From positions 1 through 64,000 of the forward strand of contig NW_005179273.1 in NCBI RefSeq assembly GCF_000350225.1: a stretch of DNA of 64,000 nt, in the 5' to 3' direction. Below the pieces are notes generated by a model. That model worked only from the letters and a program-made list of their open reading frames with translations, made no database searches and was not told where the DNA came from. Shown piece by piece: positions 10,536 through 21,541 of this stretch (position 1 is its first letter; each line of letters begins with the position of its first letter). The position numbers were made by a program, and so were the translations under genes. The DNA comes from Chondrus crispus. Its lineage: Eukaryota; Rhodophyta; Florideophyceae; Gigartinales; Gigartinaceae.

Positions 10536-11078
10536 CTAACTATTCTGTTCACAAACTACCTTTAAGTGTGCGGCACCGTTCTCGTGGCACTTCAGGTGCC
10601 CGTGAGACTCAAAGACGCGATTGCAAGGGATACAACGCGGAGTCTCCTTAGCGTTGGCAACTTGAATGCGATGAGACCTAGACTGAATGTGGTCGTAAAA
10701 GGCCTTCGCACTATTGCCACTAACGCCGCACACTTTACAATACCGCTTATACAGCGCGCACACCTTACGATTCCTCTTGCGCTCACGCTTAAACTCTTTA
10801 TCCGCGAGAACAGCCGCTTTCCGAGCAGAAAGTCGATGCGTAGTTCTCTTTATTGGTGCGGGAACAGAGCGCGGAATACGAGGAATCCTATAAGGTGCGC
10901 AACTCGAGGACGGACCCGGAAGCGCGAGCCGAGGTGAAGGTTGATCCTCAGGCTCAAGCACCTCAACAGATACGACCTCCGATGTCCTAACCGTTCGACC
11001 GGTGACCAGCTTCCCAGGGGCAGAGCGCACCGGTACTAATTCCAGATCTAACACGACCCCGTAAAAACAGGTATTCAC
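10536..11078 (-). CDS. Two-finger C2H2 (U1-like) zinc-finger protein in leader of element A
   Basis: This is an ORF of 180 codons between the PBS (11571) and gag (10363) of element A, on the element's sense strand. The C-terminal half holds two well-formed fingers of the U1/matrin type with C-x2-C-x12-H-x5-H spacing: YCKVCG...DHIQSRSH and RCIPCN...CHENGAAH. A basic linker precedes them (KEFKRERKRNRK). The open frame begins at a GTG and no in-frame ATG exists upstream before a TAA. The true start is therefore uncertain, and the 5' end may be lost or supplied by splicing. Fingers of this type bind double-stranded RNA or DNA. A copia element normally has no such gene, so this is either a captured host fragment or an accessory gene. 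D and E lack it. Confidence 0.6.
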   Translation of the reverse strand: MNTCFYGVVLDLELVPVRSAPGKLVTGRTVRTSEVVSVEVLEPEDQPSPRLALPGPSSSCAPYRIPRIPRSVPAPIKRTTHRLSARKAAVLADKEFKRERKRNRKVCALYKRYCKVCGVSGNSAKAFYDHIQSRSHRIQVANAKETPRCIPCNRVFESHGHLKCHENGAAHLKVVCEQNS

Positions 11079-11214
11079 AATAAGGAATATGAAGATAATC
11101 GTCAGTAACAGATTTTGGAATTATTGCTCTTAAGAACCACCAAAACGTGCAAAGACAATCACTTAGATGTGTAGGAAATGGACAGAAACTCAAAACTCAC
11201 TTTGCATGAGAGAA

Positions 11215-11570
11215 CGAAGAAAAACCAAATACGAGATTGACGACGACGGCGGTAGCGGGAGCCGAAACGAAGACGAAGACCAAAGACAGAGACAGCAGCA
11301 AGAACCACAGCAAGAACGAAAGCCAAACCAAGGACGAAGACAACGAAGACAGCGGGAGCGATGACCAAAACCAATTCACACAGGAGAGCAAGAACGACAG
11401 CAGCAGCGAAAACCAAAACCAAGAACGACGGCAAGAACGAGAGCGACAACGACAGCGAGAAGACCAGCGGAAACAACGACGAGAAACGGCAGCGAAAACG
11501 ACAGCGACAACGACGGCAGAAACAACGGAACGAGAACGACAGACTCATGCAGTGAAACGACAGCGAGGGA
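11215..11570 (-). repeat. Low-complexity GAC/AAC-rich leader tract of element A
   Basis: This is a degenerate run of cgacagcaaccaaaa-like units between the PBS and the zinc-finger ORF. It gives spurious long ORFs in several frames (Arg/Gln/Asn-rich on plus, Leu/Val-rich on minus). Similar tracts occupy the same place in the other copia leaders (15900-16190, 20400-20560, 56280-56490). Confidence 0.6.
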
Positions 11571-11584
11571 CTGGGCCCATAACC
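11571..11584 (-). other. PBS of element A: half initiator tRNA-Met
   Basis: The sense strand reads GGTTATGGGCCCAG. It abuts the LTR end and is complementary to the anticodon arm of initiator tRNA-Met (CTGGGCCCATAACC). Drosophila copia uses the same internal tRNA site as primer. Confidence 0.85.
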
Positions 11585-12832
11585 TAATGGTAGGTTCGGA
11601 GGGGCAAGGGAAAGAAGGAGGGCAGGTTGATGTGTGTGAGTGAAGGAGTTGGTACCGAGGTTTACTTGGAGCCGTCTTTCGGCGATACTTATACACTGTC
11701 AGTGTTACACTATCCCATTACTTTGGCACCTGGTAAACCGTACTCACCATATGCGCGACCAAGCGCGGTCCTCTTCTGGCCCGTCCACTCTGTTCTATTT
11801 CCACCTTACGAAATGACTATTGACTATCAGTGCACAACAGTTTCTACACATTTCGAGTAACTGTAAACCATGGCTCTATGCATGCAATCGTTTCACACCT
11901 TACTAATCTGCATCCAGACATGACAGAATATATTCTTGCGCAATGAACAACTTGGCATCTCTCTATTTCCAACAACGCAAAGTCCTGTCATACCTCAGCC
12001 CCCATACATGCCCTTGTTTCGTACCTTACTAATTTCGGTACACACTGCCAGACAACTATGACGGGTAGCAACAATGTGCATCCAGACTTTCTACACATCT
12101 CACGTGATATCCGATGTGAATCACACGAGTACTGTCATCAACTTGCATCCAACGGCGCACCATAACGAGAGCACAGTACAACGTCGCATGCTGACGAGAG
12201 TGTAGTACAACGGCGCATGCTGATGCAAGGGTCGCATACAGCGTGACGCGTACACTGAGTACTCACGTAAGTACATGTCTCTTGTGAGAAATACTTGTTG
12301 TACTTTTAATTCACATGTACTGTACTCGGACACGCGCCGGACCGTATGTAGGCGACGTGTAAGTACGTACACGCAGCAACCTGGCGATGTGTACATGTGT
12401 ACACCGCACACAAGTGTCCAGCGCCAAGGCCACCCGTAATTACCCATTACAACCATGGTGAACAACTTGAAACCCCCGAAATGATGTAATTAAAACGTAT
12501 ACGGATCATTCAAGATATATCACCAGCATGACTGCATATAAGTGAACAATAAAAGACCAATAGAGTTGCAGCATTCGAACCGACACCCAATAGATTTGCA
12601 GTATTGCCTGTGTAAGCCCTATAATGGTTCATGCCAAATGCAAATTTTCGGCATTTATGCAAATTTGCATAACCCTCCAAAAGTCCACTTTCGTCCCCAG
12701 AACCACAAAATCTGAGAATTTACACGTGTCATGTGGTGATATGGGGTGAGGGTCCGGACCGTCGAGTCATGTACACGTGTCGCTCGATTTTGCACTTTCC
12801 AGATAACAGCATGTGGTCGCACATTTTCAATA
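11585..12832 (-). repeat. Element A 5' LTR, A-type, 1248 bp
   Basis: The sense strand runs from TATTGAAAATG (12832) to CTACCATTA (11585) and abuts the PBS. It is highly similar to the 3' LTR at 4253-5344. It ends at 12832 directly against copia C coding sequence. Confidence 0.88.
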
Positions 12833-14265
12833 TTTCAATGTCAAGCAACTGCCTGATGCAAATGGCAATATAGTTGAAAGTGCAAAAGCCAGACTTGTTG
12901 CTCGTGGATTCCAGCAAGTGCAAGGTCTTGACTATACTGAGACATATGCCCCTGTCATAAAGTTTACCACTATTCCTCTACTTCTTGCCCTAGTTGCTCA
13001 TTATGACCTCGAACTTCATCAGATGGATGTCGTGACTGCGTTTTTGAACGGCGACTTGGATGAAGACATCTACATGGAGCAACCCGAAGGGTGCATTGAC
13101 AAAGGCAAAAGTGATCACGTGTGTAAACTTTTGAAAGCACTTTACGGTCTTAAACAAGCACATCGTCAATGGCATGCCAAAGTGGATGATTTCTTAATTG
13201 GTGAATTGGGATTCGAGACTTCGCGTAGTGATCCTTATCTCTATCTACATTAAACGCATCGGTAACACTATCATGCTGATTGCACTTTATGTCGATGACT
13301 TGTTACTCGCCGGTAGTGATATCGATGCCATCAAATGGGTGAAGGGGGAGCTTAATAAACGGTTTGAGATGAAAGACCTTGGTGAAGCAAAAGTCTGCAT
13401 TGGTCTTGAAATTCAAAGGGATCGCAGCGCCAAGACGTTGAGTCTCACTCAAACTAAGTATGCATCAAAAGTGCTTGAGCGTTTTCGAATGTCAACGTGT
13501 AACCCCTCTCTGACTCCAATGGAACAAGGTCACACAACCACGATTTCAACCGAAAACGACTCCGAAACAAATGCACCGTATCGTGAGGCAGTGGGATCCC
13601 TTATATACTTGATGGTTGGCACTCGTCCAGACTTGGCATATGCGATTGGAAAGCTTTCTCAACATTCTGCCAACCCATGTGAGTCACACTGGGCAGGTGT
13701 GAAACGAGTAATGCGATACGTGCAAGGGACTCGAAACTTAGGAATCGTGTTTGACAATAAATCCAAATCGCCGGAGTTGTTCGGCTTCAGTGATGCTGAC
13801 TGGGCCGGTTGTTCAGACTCTCGCAAGTCGACCAGCGGATATGTTTTCAAGTTCTGCGGTGGAGCGATCAGTTGGAGTTCCCGGAAACAGACTGTGGTTG
13901 CAACTTCGACGTGTGAAGCTGAGTACATTGCACTATGTGAAGCGTGTAAGGAGGCGACTTGGTTGCGTCAAGTGGTTGCTGATGTCCTTGGACTTGATTC
14001 TGATCCCATGATTATGATGGGGTGTGACAATGCAGGGACGATTTCGTTTGCCAAGAATGAATCGGTCAACCGTCGTAACAAACATGTTGATGTGAAATAC
14101 CACTATGTACGAGATGCAATTAAGAGAAACGTCACATCTTTGTCGCATTGCCCGACCACTTCCATGCCTGCAGATATCCTGACGAAAGCACTTGGGCGAG
14201 TTCTGTTCCAGAAGTTTGTAGAACCTCTAGGGCTTCCAGTAGCTAGTTCTGGTCAAAGCATGTGA
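12833..14265 (+). pseudogene. Copia C RT-RNase H (5'-truncated)
   Basis: Coding sequence starts abruptly at 12833 inside the RT N-terminus (FNVKQLPDANG). It continues through VTAFLNGDLDEDIYMEQPEG, YVDDLLLAGSD (about 13290), SDADWAGC (about 13795), the [11 protein letters not shown] helix and DNAGT to the stop at 14265. It is closely related to element E. A small insertion of about 4 bp at 13236-13249 (tctctatc) shifts the frame, so two ORFs cover the gene. Gag, protease and integrase are missing because the element meets the 5' LTR of element A. Confidence 0.85.
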
Positions 14266-14276
14266 TCGAGGGGGAG

Positions 14277-15220
14277 TGTTGTAATTCTACGACCACATGC
14301 CGATATGCATGACACACAACGACATATATGACACGTGTAAAAGCAAAAACACTCCGCGTAATGAGCTGAGCAAGTTTGATTTTCAACGTGTACACGTGTG
14401 AGTTCTGTACACGGTTGCACCCTACAGTACTTCAGGAGCAAGTTTGGTTTTCGACGTGTACACTTGTGAAATATGTACACGGTTGCACTGTACAGTACAG
14501 TACAATCTGAGCATGTTTCATTTTCTCCGTCTGACACGTGTATGACATGGACACATGTCCTCATTACACTGTCGGACCCGTACAGTACGCCTGCAGTCTT
14601 ACAGAGAAAGTGTAGAACCTTGGTGGTGGGTGCCTGGCACGTGCCAAAGGTTTACAGCGTCCATGGAGTGCAGCACGGGTACAGCAGGACACAAAGATTT
14701 CGTTGCGCGAGTTTTGAATTCGTAAGGCAAAAAGTGCACTGTTGTAATTGACAGTGGACAGGACCTCATGAGAGATTCAGATTCATAAGGCAACGTGTGC
14801 GCTGTAAACAGTCCTTGCAGGATTGATTCGAATTCGTAAGGAAACGTGTGAGCTGTAAACGTGCCTTACGAATTTGTGCCACGCTGGATTTGGAATAGTA
14901 AGGGAATTTATGCTTTGCTGTGCTTTGTTGTACTGCCTTACTAATTTCTCCGTCATGACAGTGGTAATTCGTAAGGCGGTTTTCTGTTATGTTTGTTGGG
15001 CCATCGCCAGTTTGGCTGAGTAGCAAGACGGGCACATGTGTTAGAGCCAATACATTTGCAGTATATGTGTCCTAGTGTTTGGTAGTAGAGTTCTAGAAGA
15101 TTGCAGAAGTGTATAAGTAGTGCCAGAAGTTAGCGACTCAAAGTAAATCGGTACCGAATCCTTCAACTTCACCTCATCAACCGTCCTCCGATTTCCCTTT
15201 GCCCCGCTGACCTACTATTG
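14277..15220 (+). repeat. Copia C 3' LTR, about 944 bp
   Basis: This LTR follows the stop codon and the purine tract atcgagggggag (14265-14276). It starts TGTTGTAATTCTACGACC and ends near GACCTACTATT. Several ACACGTGT/GTACACGTGT motifs lie in its first third. It is homologous, in inverted orientation, to 16233-17119. Confidence 0.82.
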
Positions 15221-16218
15221 GCTTGTTCCGGCGGAGTGGAAGAAGCGTATTCTTCTTAAAAATGCCTTAGGGCGCTACCCCTGTATGTCGGCCAGTGCGG
15301 GTCTTTCGACTGTGAACTAAATCAAACGTGCCACGAGTAAGCACAACACTTTGCCTGTAGACGAACCAGGACTTTTGGTCACTACCGCGAACGGTCCCTG
15401 CAACCGAAATCGGCTTGTCCAAACTTGATACGGTACTACCCCAATGAGGTTTCCCGCAACACAAGAATAAAACTGCCTTCGTCGTACTCGTGTGATTTGT
15501 TCACAATCACGCCTAGGGTCACCCTCTTCCGTGCGAACTTAATCAAGGTACGCGACCTTATACACGTATAGTGAGAGGTTTAGCGTTTAGGCACGTATTC
15601 TCTTCACCCAGGGGACCGAAGTCGTACCTATAGGGCCAATACCGAGAGCGTTACCCACACCGCCGACGCACCTCCCGAAGGCAGAGTGCGGATCGACTAG
15701 ACCAGTACACTGTGATCCTCCCCGGGGATCAGTGTTTCGTCTTTGGACGATTCTTGGTCGGACCCTCGCTCAAGTCAGATTTCCAATGGCACAAGCCTTT
15801 CACCAAGAGCGAGGGTATCGGCAGCTGCGACGATCACCGGCGTGATCGAAGGGCAGTCTTCTTGGATTGATATGGTACGTTGGCGACTAGGGAATATACC
15901 CACAGCTCACACAACGATTGCCAAGACCAAGCTGCAACAGACACGAAGAAGATCCACCAAGTTGAAACGACAGCGGGTAGACGTAGACGAACGACCAAGA
16001 TGGTAACGACAGCAAGTAGACGGCGACAGAATAAAACGAACGACAACGGCGATGAAAACGACGGCGGAAACGACAGCAGAAACCAAAACGAGAACGACAG
16101 CGGAGACCAAAACGAGAACGACAGCAGAGACCAAAACGAGAACGACAGCAGAGACCAAAACGGGAACGGCAGCAGAAACTGAGAACAAACAATCACACAG
16201 CAGAATAATAACGTTGAA
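15221..16218 (-). repeat. Copia leader (5' UTR) fragment, D/E type, minus orientation
   Basis: This is homologous to the leaders of D (plus) and E (minus). It contains the short ORF at 15267-15464, stem-loops at 15707-15735 and 15762-15816, and tandem 24-bp units (16079-16185). It ends at 15221 inside the leader (gcttgttccggcgg), directly against the 3' LTR of copia C. No gag is attached. Confidence 0.75.
16079..16185 (-). repeat. 24-bp tandem repeat in copia leader
   Basis: There are about four consecutive copies of a gagaccaaaacgagaacgac-like 24-bp unit, the last ones slightly diverged. Confidence 0.7.
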
Positions 16219-16232
16219 CTGGGCCCATAACC
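16219..16232 (-). other. PBS: half initiator tRNA-Met
   Basis: The plus strand reads ctgggcccataacc. This is the same 14-nt site as at 11571, 20315 and 56497, immediately next to the LTR end at 16233. Confidence 0.85.
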
Positions 16233-17119
16233 TAATGGTAGGTCAGCGGGGCGAAGGGGATTCGAAGGACGGTTGACGAGCTGAAGCTGAAGGATTGGGT
16301 ACCGATTTACTTTGAGTCGCTAACTTCTGGCACTACTTATACACTTCTGCAATCTTCTAGAACTCTACTACCAAACACTACGACACACATACTGCAAATG
16401 TATTGGCTCTAACACATGTGCCCGTCTTGCTACTCAGCCAAACTGGCGATGGCCCAACAAACATAACAGAAAACCGCCTTACGAATTACCACTGTCATGA
16501 CGGAGAAATTGGTAAGGCAGTACAACAAAGCACAGCAAAGCACAAATTCCCTTACTATTCCAAATCCAGCGTGGCACAAATTCGTAAGGCACGTTTACAG
16601 CTCACACGTTTCCTTACGAATTCAAACCAATCCTGCAAGGACTGTTTACAGCGCACACGTTGCCTTATGAATCTGAATCTCTCGTGAGGTCCTGTCCACT
16701 GTCAATTACAACAGTGCACTTTTTGCCTTGCGAATTGAAAACTCGCGCAACGGTATCTTTGTGTCCAGCTGTACCCGTGCTGCACTCCATGGACGCTGTA
16801 CACCTTTGGCACGTGCCAGGCACCCGCCACCAAGGTTCTACACTTTGTCTGTAAGACTGCAGGCGTACTGTACGCGTCCGACAGTGTAATGAGGACATGT
16901 GTCCAGGTCATGCACGTGTCGGGCGGAGAAAATGAAACATGCTCAGATCGTACTGTACACCGCAACCGTGTACATATTTCACACGTGTACAGGTTGAAAA
17001 CCAAACTTGCTCCTGAAGTACTGTAGAGTGCAACCGTGTACAGAAATCAAACGTGTACACGGTGAAAATCAAAGTTGCTCAGCTCGTCACGCGGAGTGTT
17101 TTCGATTTTACACATGTCA
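16233..17119 (-). repeat. Copia 5' LTR, C-type, missing its first about 53 bp
   Basis: The sense strand ends GACCTACCATTA at 16233. Its beginning is cut at 17119 by the A-type LTR of element B, which appears to have inserted into it. It is homologous to 14277-15220 in inverted orientation. Confidence 0.8.
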
Positions 17120-18370
17120 TAATGGTAGGTTCGGAGGGGCAAGGGAAAGAAGGAGGGCAGGTTGATGTGTGTGAGTGAAGGACTTGGTACCGAGGTTTTC
17201 TTGGAGCCGTCTTTCGGCGATACTTATTCACTGTCAGTGTTACACTATCCCATTACTTTGGCACCTGGTAAACCGTAATCACCATATGCGCGACCAGGCG
17301 CGGTCCTCTTCTGGCCCGTCCACACTGTTCTATTTCCACCTTACGAAATGACTATTGTCTATCAGTGCACAACAGTTTCTACACATTTCGAGTAACTGCA
17401 AACCATGGCCCTATGCATGCAATCGTTTCACACCTTACTAATCTGCATCCAGACATGACAGAATATATTCTTGCACAATGAACAACTTGGCATCTCTCTA
17501 TTTCCAACAACGCAAAGTCCTGTCATACCTCAGCCCCCATACATGCCCTTGTTTCGTACCTTACTAATTTCGGTACACACTGCCAGACAACTATGACGGG
17601 TAGCAACAATGTGCATCCAGACTTTCTACACATCTCACGTGATATCCGATGTGAATCACACGAGTACTGTCATCAACTTGCATCCAACGGCGCACCATAA
17701 CGAGAGCACAGTACAACGTCGCATGCTGACGAGAGTGTAGTACAACGGCGCATGCTGATGCAAGGGTCGCATACAGCGTGACGCGTACACTGAGTACTCA
17801 CGTAAGTACATGTCTCTTGTGAGAAATACTTGTTGTACTTTTAATTCACATGTACTGTGCTCGGACATGCGCCGGACCGTATGCAGGCGACGTGTACAAG
17901 TGTACGTACACGCAACAACCCGGCGACGTGTACATGTGTACACCGCACACAAGTGTACAGCGCCAAGGCCACCCGTAATTACCCATTACAACCATGGTGA
18001 ACAACTTGAAACCCCCGAAATGATGTAATTAAAACGTATACCGATCATTCAAGATATATCACCAGCATGACTGCATATAAGTGGACAATAACAGACCAAT
18101 AGAATTGCAGCATTCGAACCGACACCCAATAGATTTGCAGTATCGCCAGTGTAGCCCTATAACGGTTCGGGCCAAATGCAAATTTTCGGCATTTATGCAA
18201 ATTTGCATAACCCTCCAAAAGTCCACTTTCGTCCCCAGAACCACAAAATCTGAGACTTTACACGTGTCATGTGGTGATATGGGGTGAGGGTCCGGACCGT
18301 CGAGTCATGTACACGTGTTGCTCGATTTTGCACTTTCCAGATAACAGCATGTGGTCGCACATTTTCAATA
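17120..18370 (-). repeat. Element B 3' LTR, A-type, 1251 bp
   Basis: The sense strand runs from TATTGAAAATGTGCG (18370) to CTACCATTA (17120). It has the same length as the LTR at 60211-61461. The flanking tgtca at 17115-17119 belongs to the interrupted C-type LTR. Confidence 0.87.
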
Positions 18371-18381
18371 CCTCCCCTCGA

Positions 18382-19616
18382 TCACATGTTTTGGGCAGCT
18401 TTGCACTCGGAAAGCCCAACCATGCCCACGAATCTTTCAAACAGCATGCGACCAAGTGGTTTGGTCAGCATATCGGCTGGCATTTCTGTTGTCGGACAAT
18501 GGTACAATGTGACCAGTTTTCGCTGCACCGCATCTCGAACCAAATGATACGTAATATCAATGTGCTTGTTCCGACGATTGGTAGATTCGTTCTGAGCAAA
18601 CGCAATCGTACCAGCGTTGTCACATCCAACGCGAATTGTTGGATCCGAATTCGCACCAAGTACATCGGCATGGAAGCGTCGAAGCCACGCGGCCTCTTTG
18701 CATGCTTCACTGGGTGCGATGTATTCTGCCTCACAAGTAGACTTTGCAACTACTGTTTGTTTCCGGGAAGCCCAACTGATAGGCCCATCACAAAGCTTGA
18801 ACACGTACCCACTCGTTGATTTTCGTGATTCAAGGCATCCGCCCCAATCCGCGTCGCTATACCCATGAAGTTCCGTACCAAGATCATCTTTACCAAACAC
18901 TATTCCAAGATGCTGGGACCCACGCAAGTATCTCAAAACACGTTTCGCACCTGTCCAATGCGACTCGTGAGGGTCGGCACAGTGTTGAGATAACTTTCCA
19001 ATGGCAAACGCAATATCGGGGCGGGTCCCGACCATTAGGAACATTAGACATCCAATGGCTTGACGATATGGTTCAAAGCATGGGTTGTCATCAGTGCCAG
19101 TTTCGGCAACTTGCATTGTGACATGTCTAGACTGTTCCATTGGAGCAACGCAAGGATTGCATGCCGACATTTTGAACCGTTTAAGTTCTGCTTGGGCATA
19201 CTTCGACTGTGTGACGGTCAGGACGTGTTTAGAACGGATACGGTCGATTTCTGGACCAATACATGTCTTCGCTTCGCCAAGGTCTTTCATATCGAATCGT
19301 TTGTTGAGTTCATTTTTCATCCATAATATGGCCTCCAAGTCACTTCCAGCTAGCAGCAGATCGTCCACGTACAACGCGATAATCATGATGACATTGCCTT
19401 GACGTCGAATGTAAAGACATGGGTCGCTGCGTGTAGTGTTGAAACCAAGTTCAGTGATCAGAAACTCATCGGTCTTACTATGCCATTGGCGATGGGCTTG
19501 CTTAAGACCATAGATTGCTTTCTGAAGTTTACACACTGAATCAGGTTTGACTTTGTCCATGCATCCTTCAGGTTGCTCCATGTAGATTTCTTCGTGAAGG
19601 TCACCGTTGACAAAGG
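18382..19616 (-). pseudogene. Element B copia RT-RNase H (5'-truncated by element D)
   Basis: This is an A-family copy. The real coding part begins at 19616 in NGDLHEEIYMEQPEGC and continues through YVDDLLLAGSD, SDADWGGC and STCEAEYIA to the stop at 18382. The ORF extends to 19692 only by reading into the LTR of D. No frameshift is seen in the retained part. The upstream gag, protease and integrase are not present on the other side of D. Confidence 0.85.
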
Positions 19617-20314
19617 TGTTGTAATTGTACGACCACATGCTGACACGTATGACACGCAATGACAGATAGGACACGTGTAGAAGCGAAAACACTCAGCACG
19701 TCAAACGGAACAACTGTTGTTTTCAACGTGTACACGTGTCGTTTATGTGTTCAGTCGCACTTTCCTCGCAATTCTGAGCATCCTTCATGTTTAAGATGAC
19801 ACGTGTAATATATGTACACAGTGGCACTCTACAGTACATTCTGAACATGTTTCAATATTCTTGATTTGACACGTGTATGACACGTATGACATTTGTTCTA
19901 CACGTGTGTGACACATATGAAATATATGTCACGGTGTTTTTTGCTCTAAAACTTGCAATGCATTAATCGTAGACTAAAGTCTCTACCCTACAGCACAGTG
20001 CATTTAGATATTATTGACTCTCAGACGGTCCCAAATTATTATTAACAGAGAGTGCAAACATTATCAGCGACCGAGAGTGCAAGAAGGAGAGTCACCTGAT
20101 TATCAGCGACAGAGAGTGCAAAACATTATCAACCACCGAGAGTGCACGAAGGAGAGTCACTTGACCAGCCCTAATGGCCCGTACTGTATTTCGTAGACTA
20201 TAAGTAGCGCCGATAGTTGGCGACCAAGAGTAAAATGGTATCAACTTCTTTTCCCATCAACCACCACCAACCTTCAATCATCCTTCTTCCCTCTGCCCCG
20301 CTGACCTTCCTATA
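19617..20314 (+). repeat. Element D 5' LTR, 698 bp
   Basis: This LTR starts TGTTGTAATTGTACGACC inside the RT of element B and ends CCTTCCTATA next to the PBS. Its U3 carries ACACGTGT sites and a cluster of gagagtgcaa/gagagtcac repeats (20037-20165) related to the 36-bp repeats in the E LTR. A possible target duplication aaagg precedes it (19612-19616). The other end of D is lost. Confidence 0.83.
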
Positions 20315-20328
20315 GGTTATGGGCCCAG
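20315..20328 (+). other. PBS of element D: half initiator tRNA-Met
   Basis: GGTTATGGGCCCAG immediately follows the LTR end (tata at 20311-20314). Confidence 0.86.
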
Positions 20329-21541
20329 TTCAACGCTGATCGTCATCATCTTCGTTTTGGTTCAAGTTCGAGTTTCGCCGTCGTTCAAGTATCAGTTTGT
20401 TCAGCTCGTCAAGCAGAAGAAGAAGGTATCAGTTTCAGTCTCCGCTTTCAAGTTTGGTTTTTCAGTTTTTCAGTTTTCGCCGTTGTTTTCAGCACCGTTT
20501 CAGCCGATTTTTCAGTTTGGTGGTCCGTCAGTTCTCAGTAATTGGAAATCAACTTTGTGTGTTTGCAGTTTTATCGTGGCAGTCGTTGTGTGCGCTGTGG
20601 GTGAGCCTTTCGCTAGTCGGGAGGAAGAAAGTCCTTAGTGGCCAGCTCACTGCCAACTCCTCAGTGGTCCGTCAGTTCTCAGTTTCTGGCAGTCGTTGTG
20701 TGAGCTGTGGGTGACCCTTCCGCTAGTCAGGAGGAATAAAGTCCCTAGTGGCCAACGCACTGCCCATTCCTCAGTGGTCCGTCAGTTCTCAGTTTTTGGA
20801 AATCAACATACCCTCGCTCTTGGTGAAAGGCTTGTGCCATTGGAAATCTGACTTGAGCGAGGGTCCGACCAAGAATCGTCGAGAGACGAAACACTGATCC
20901 CCGGGGAGGATCACAGTGTACTGGTCTAGTCGATCCGCACTCTGCCTTCGGGAGGTGCGTCGGCGGTGTGGGTAACGCTCTCGGTATTAGCCCTATAGGT
21001 ACGACTTCGGTCTCCTGGGTGAAGAGAATACGTGCCTAAACACTGAACCTCTCACTATACGTGTATAAGGTCACGTACCTTGATTAAGTTCGCACGGAAG
21101 AGGGTGACCCTAGGCGTGATTGTGAACAAATCACACGAGTACGACGAAGGCAGTTTTATTCTTGTGTTGTGGGAAACCTCATTGGGGTAGTACCGTATCA
21201 AGTTTGGACAAGCCGATTTCGGTTGCAGGGACCGTTCGCGGTAGTGACCAAAAGTCCTGGTTCGTCTACAGGCAAAGTGTTGTGCTTACTCGTGGCACGT
21301 TTGATTTAGTTCACAGTCGAAAGACCCGCACTGGCCAACATACAGGGGTAGCGCCCTAAGGCATTTTTAAGAAGAATACGCTTGTTCCACTCCGCCGGGA
21401 ACAAGCACCGAGAACGTTTCCGAGTAATCGCTACAAACTTTTTATACGGGTGGGGTTGCCATTGTGTTGACTATCGGTTAACGGCTTGGGATCCCGGAAC
21501 AGAAGACCTTGTATACTCGAAGGGTGCATCCATTCGGCGAA
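20329..21541 (+). other. Element D leader (5' UTR)
   Basis: This is about 1.2 kb without gag. It holds a pyrimidine-rich tract (20400-20560) and a duplicated block of about 120 bp (about 20555-20790). Two stem-loops follow: 20810-20864 with 10-bp arms ACCCTCGCTC/GAGCGAGGGT, and 20891-20919. It also has a 65-codon ORF (21162-21359) similar in part to ones in the leaders at 15267-15464 and 55484-55681, and the conserved 50-bp block (21446-21495). No zinc-finger ORF is present. Confidence 0.65.

Larger units (their letters stand above)
4253..12832 (-). mobile_element. Ty1/copia element A (full layout, inactive)
   Basis: On the minus strand the order is: 5' LTR (12832-11585), half-tRNA PBS (11584-11571), long leader with a zinc-finger ORF, gag-pol (10363-5356), purine tract, and truncated 3' LTR (5344-4253). 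The order gag, protease, integrase, RT, RNase H is the copia order. The element is dead: it carries a DNA transposon at 7876-8762, a TGG-to-TGA stop and a one-base deletion. Its 5' LTR runs directly into copia C at 12833. Confidence 0.88.

Noticed and set aside
11159..11587. Low-complexity ORFs on both strands as genes
   Set aside because: They are simple-sequence leader tract next to the PBS, open in several frames at once.
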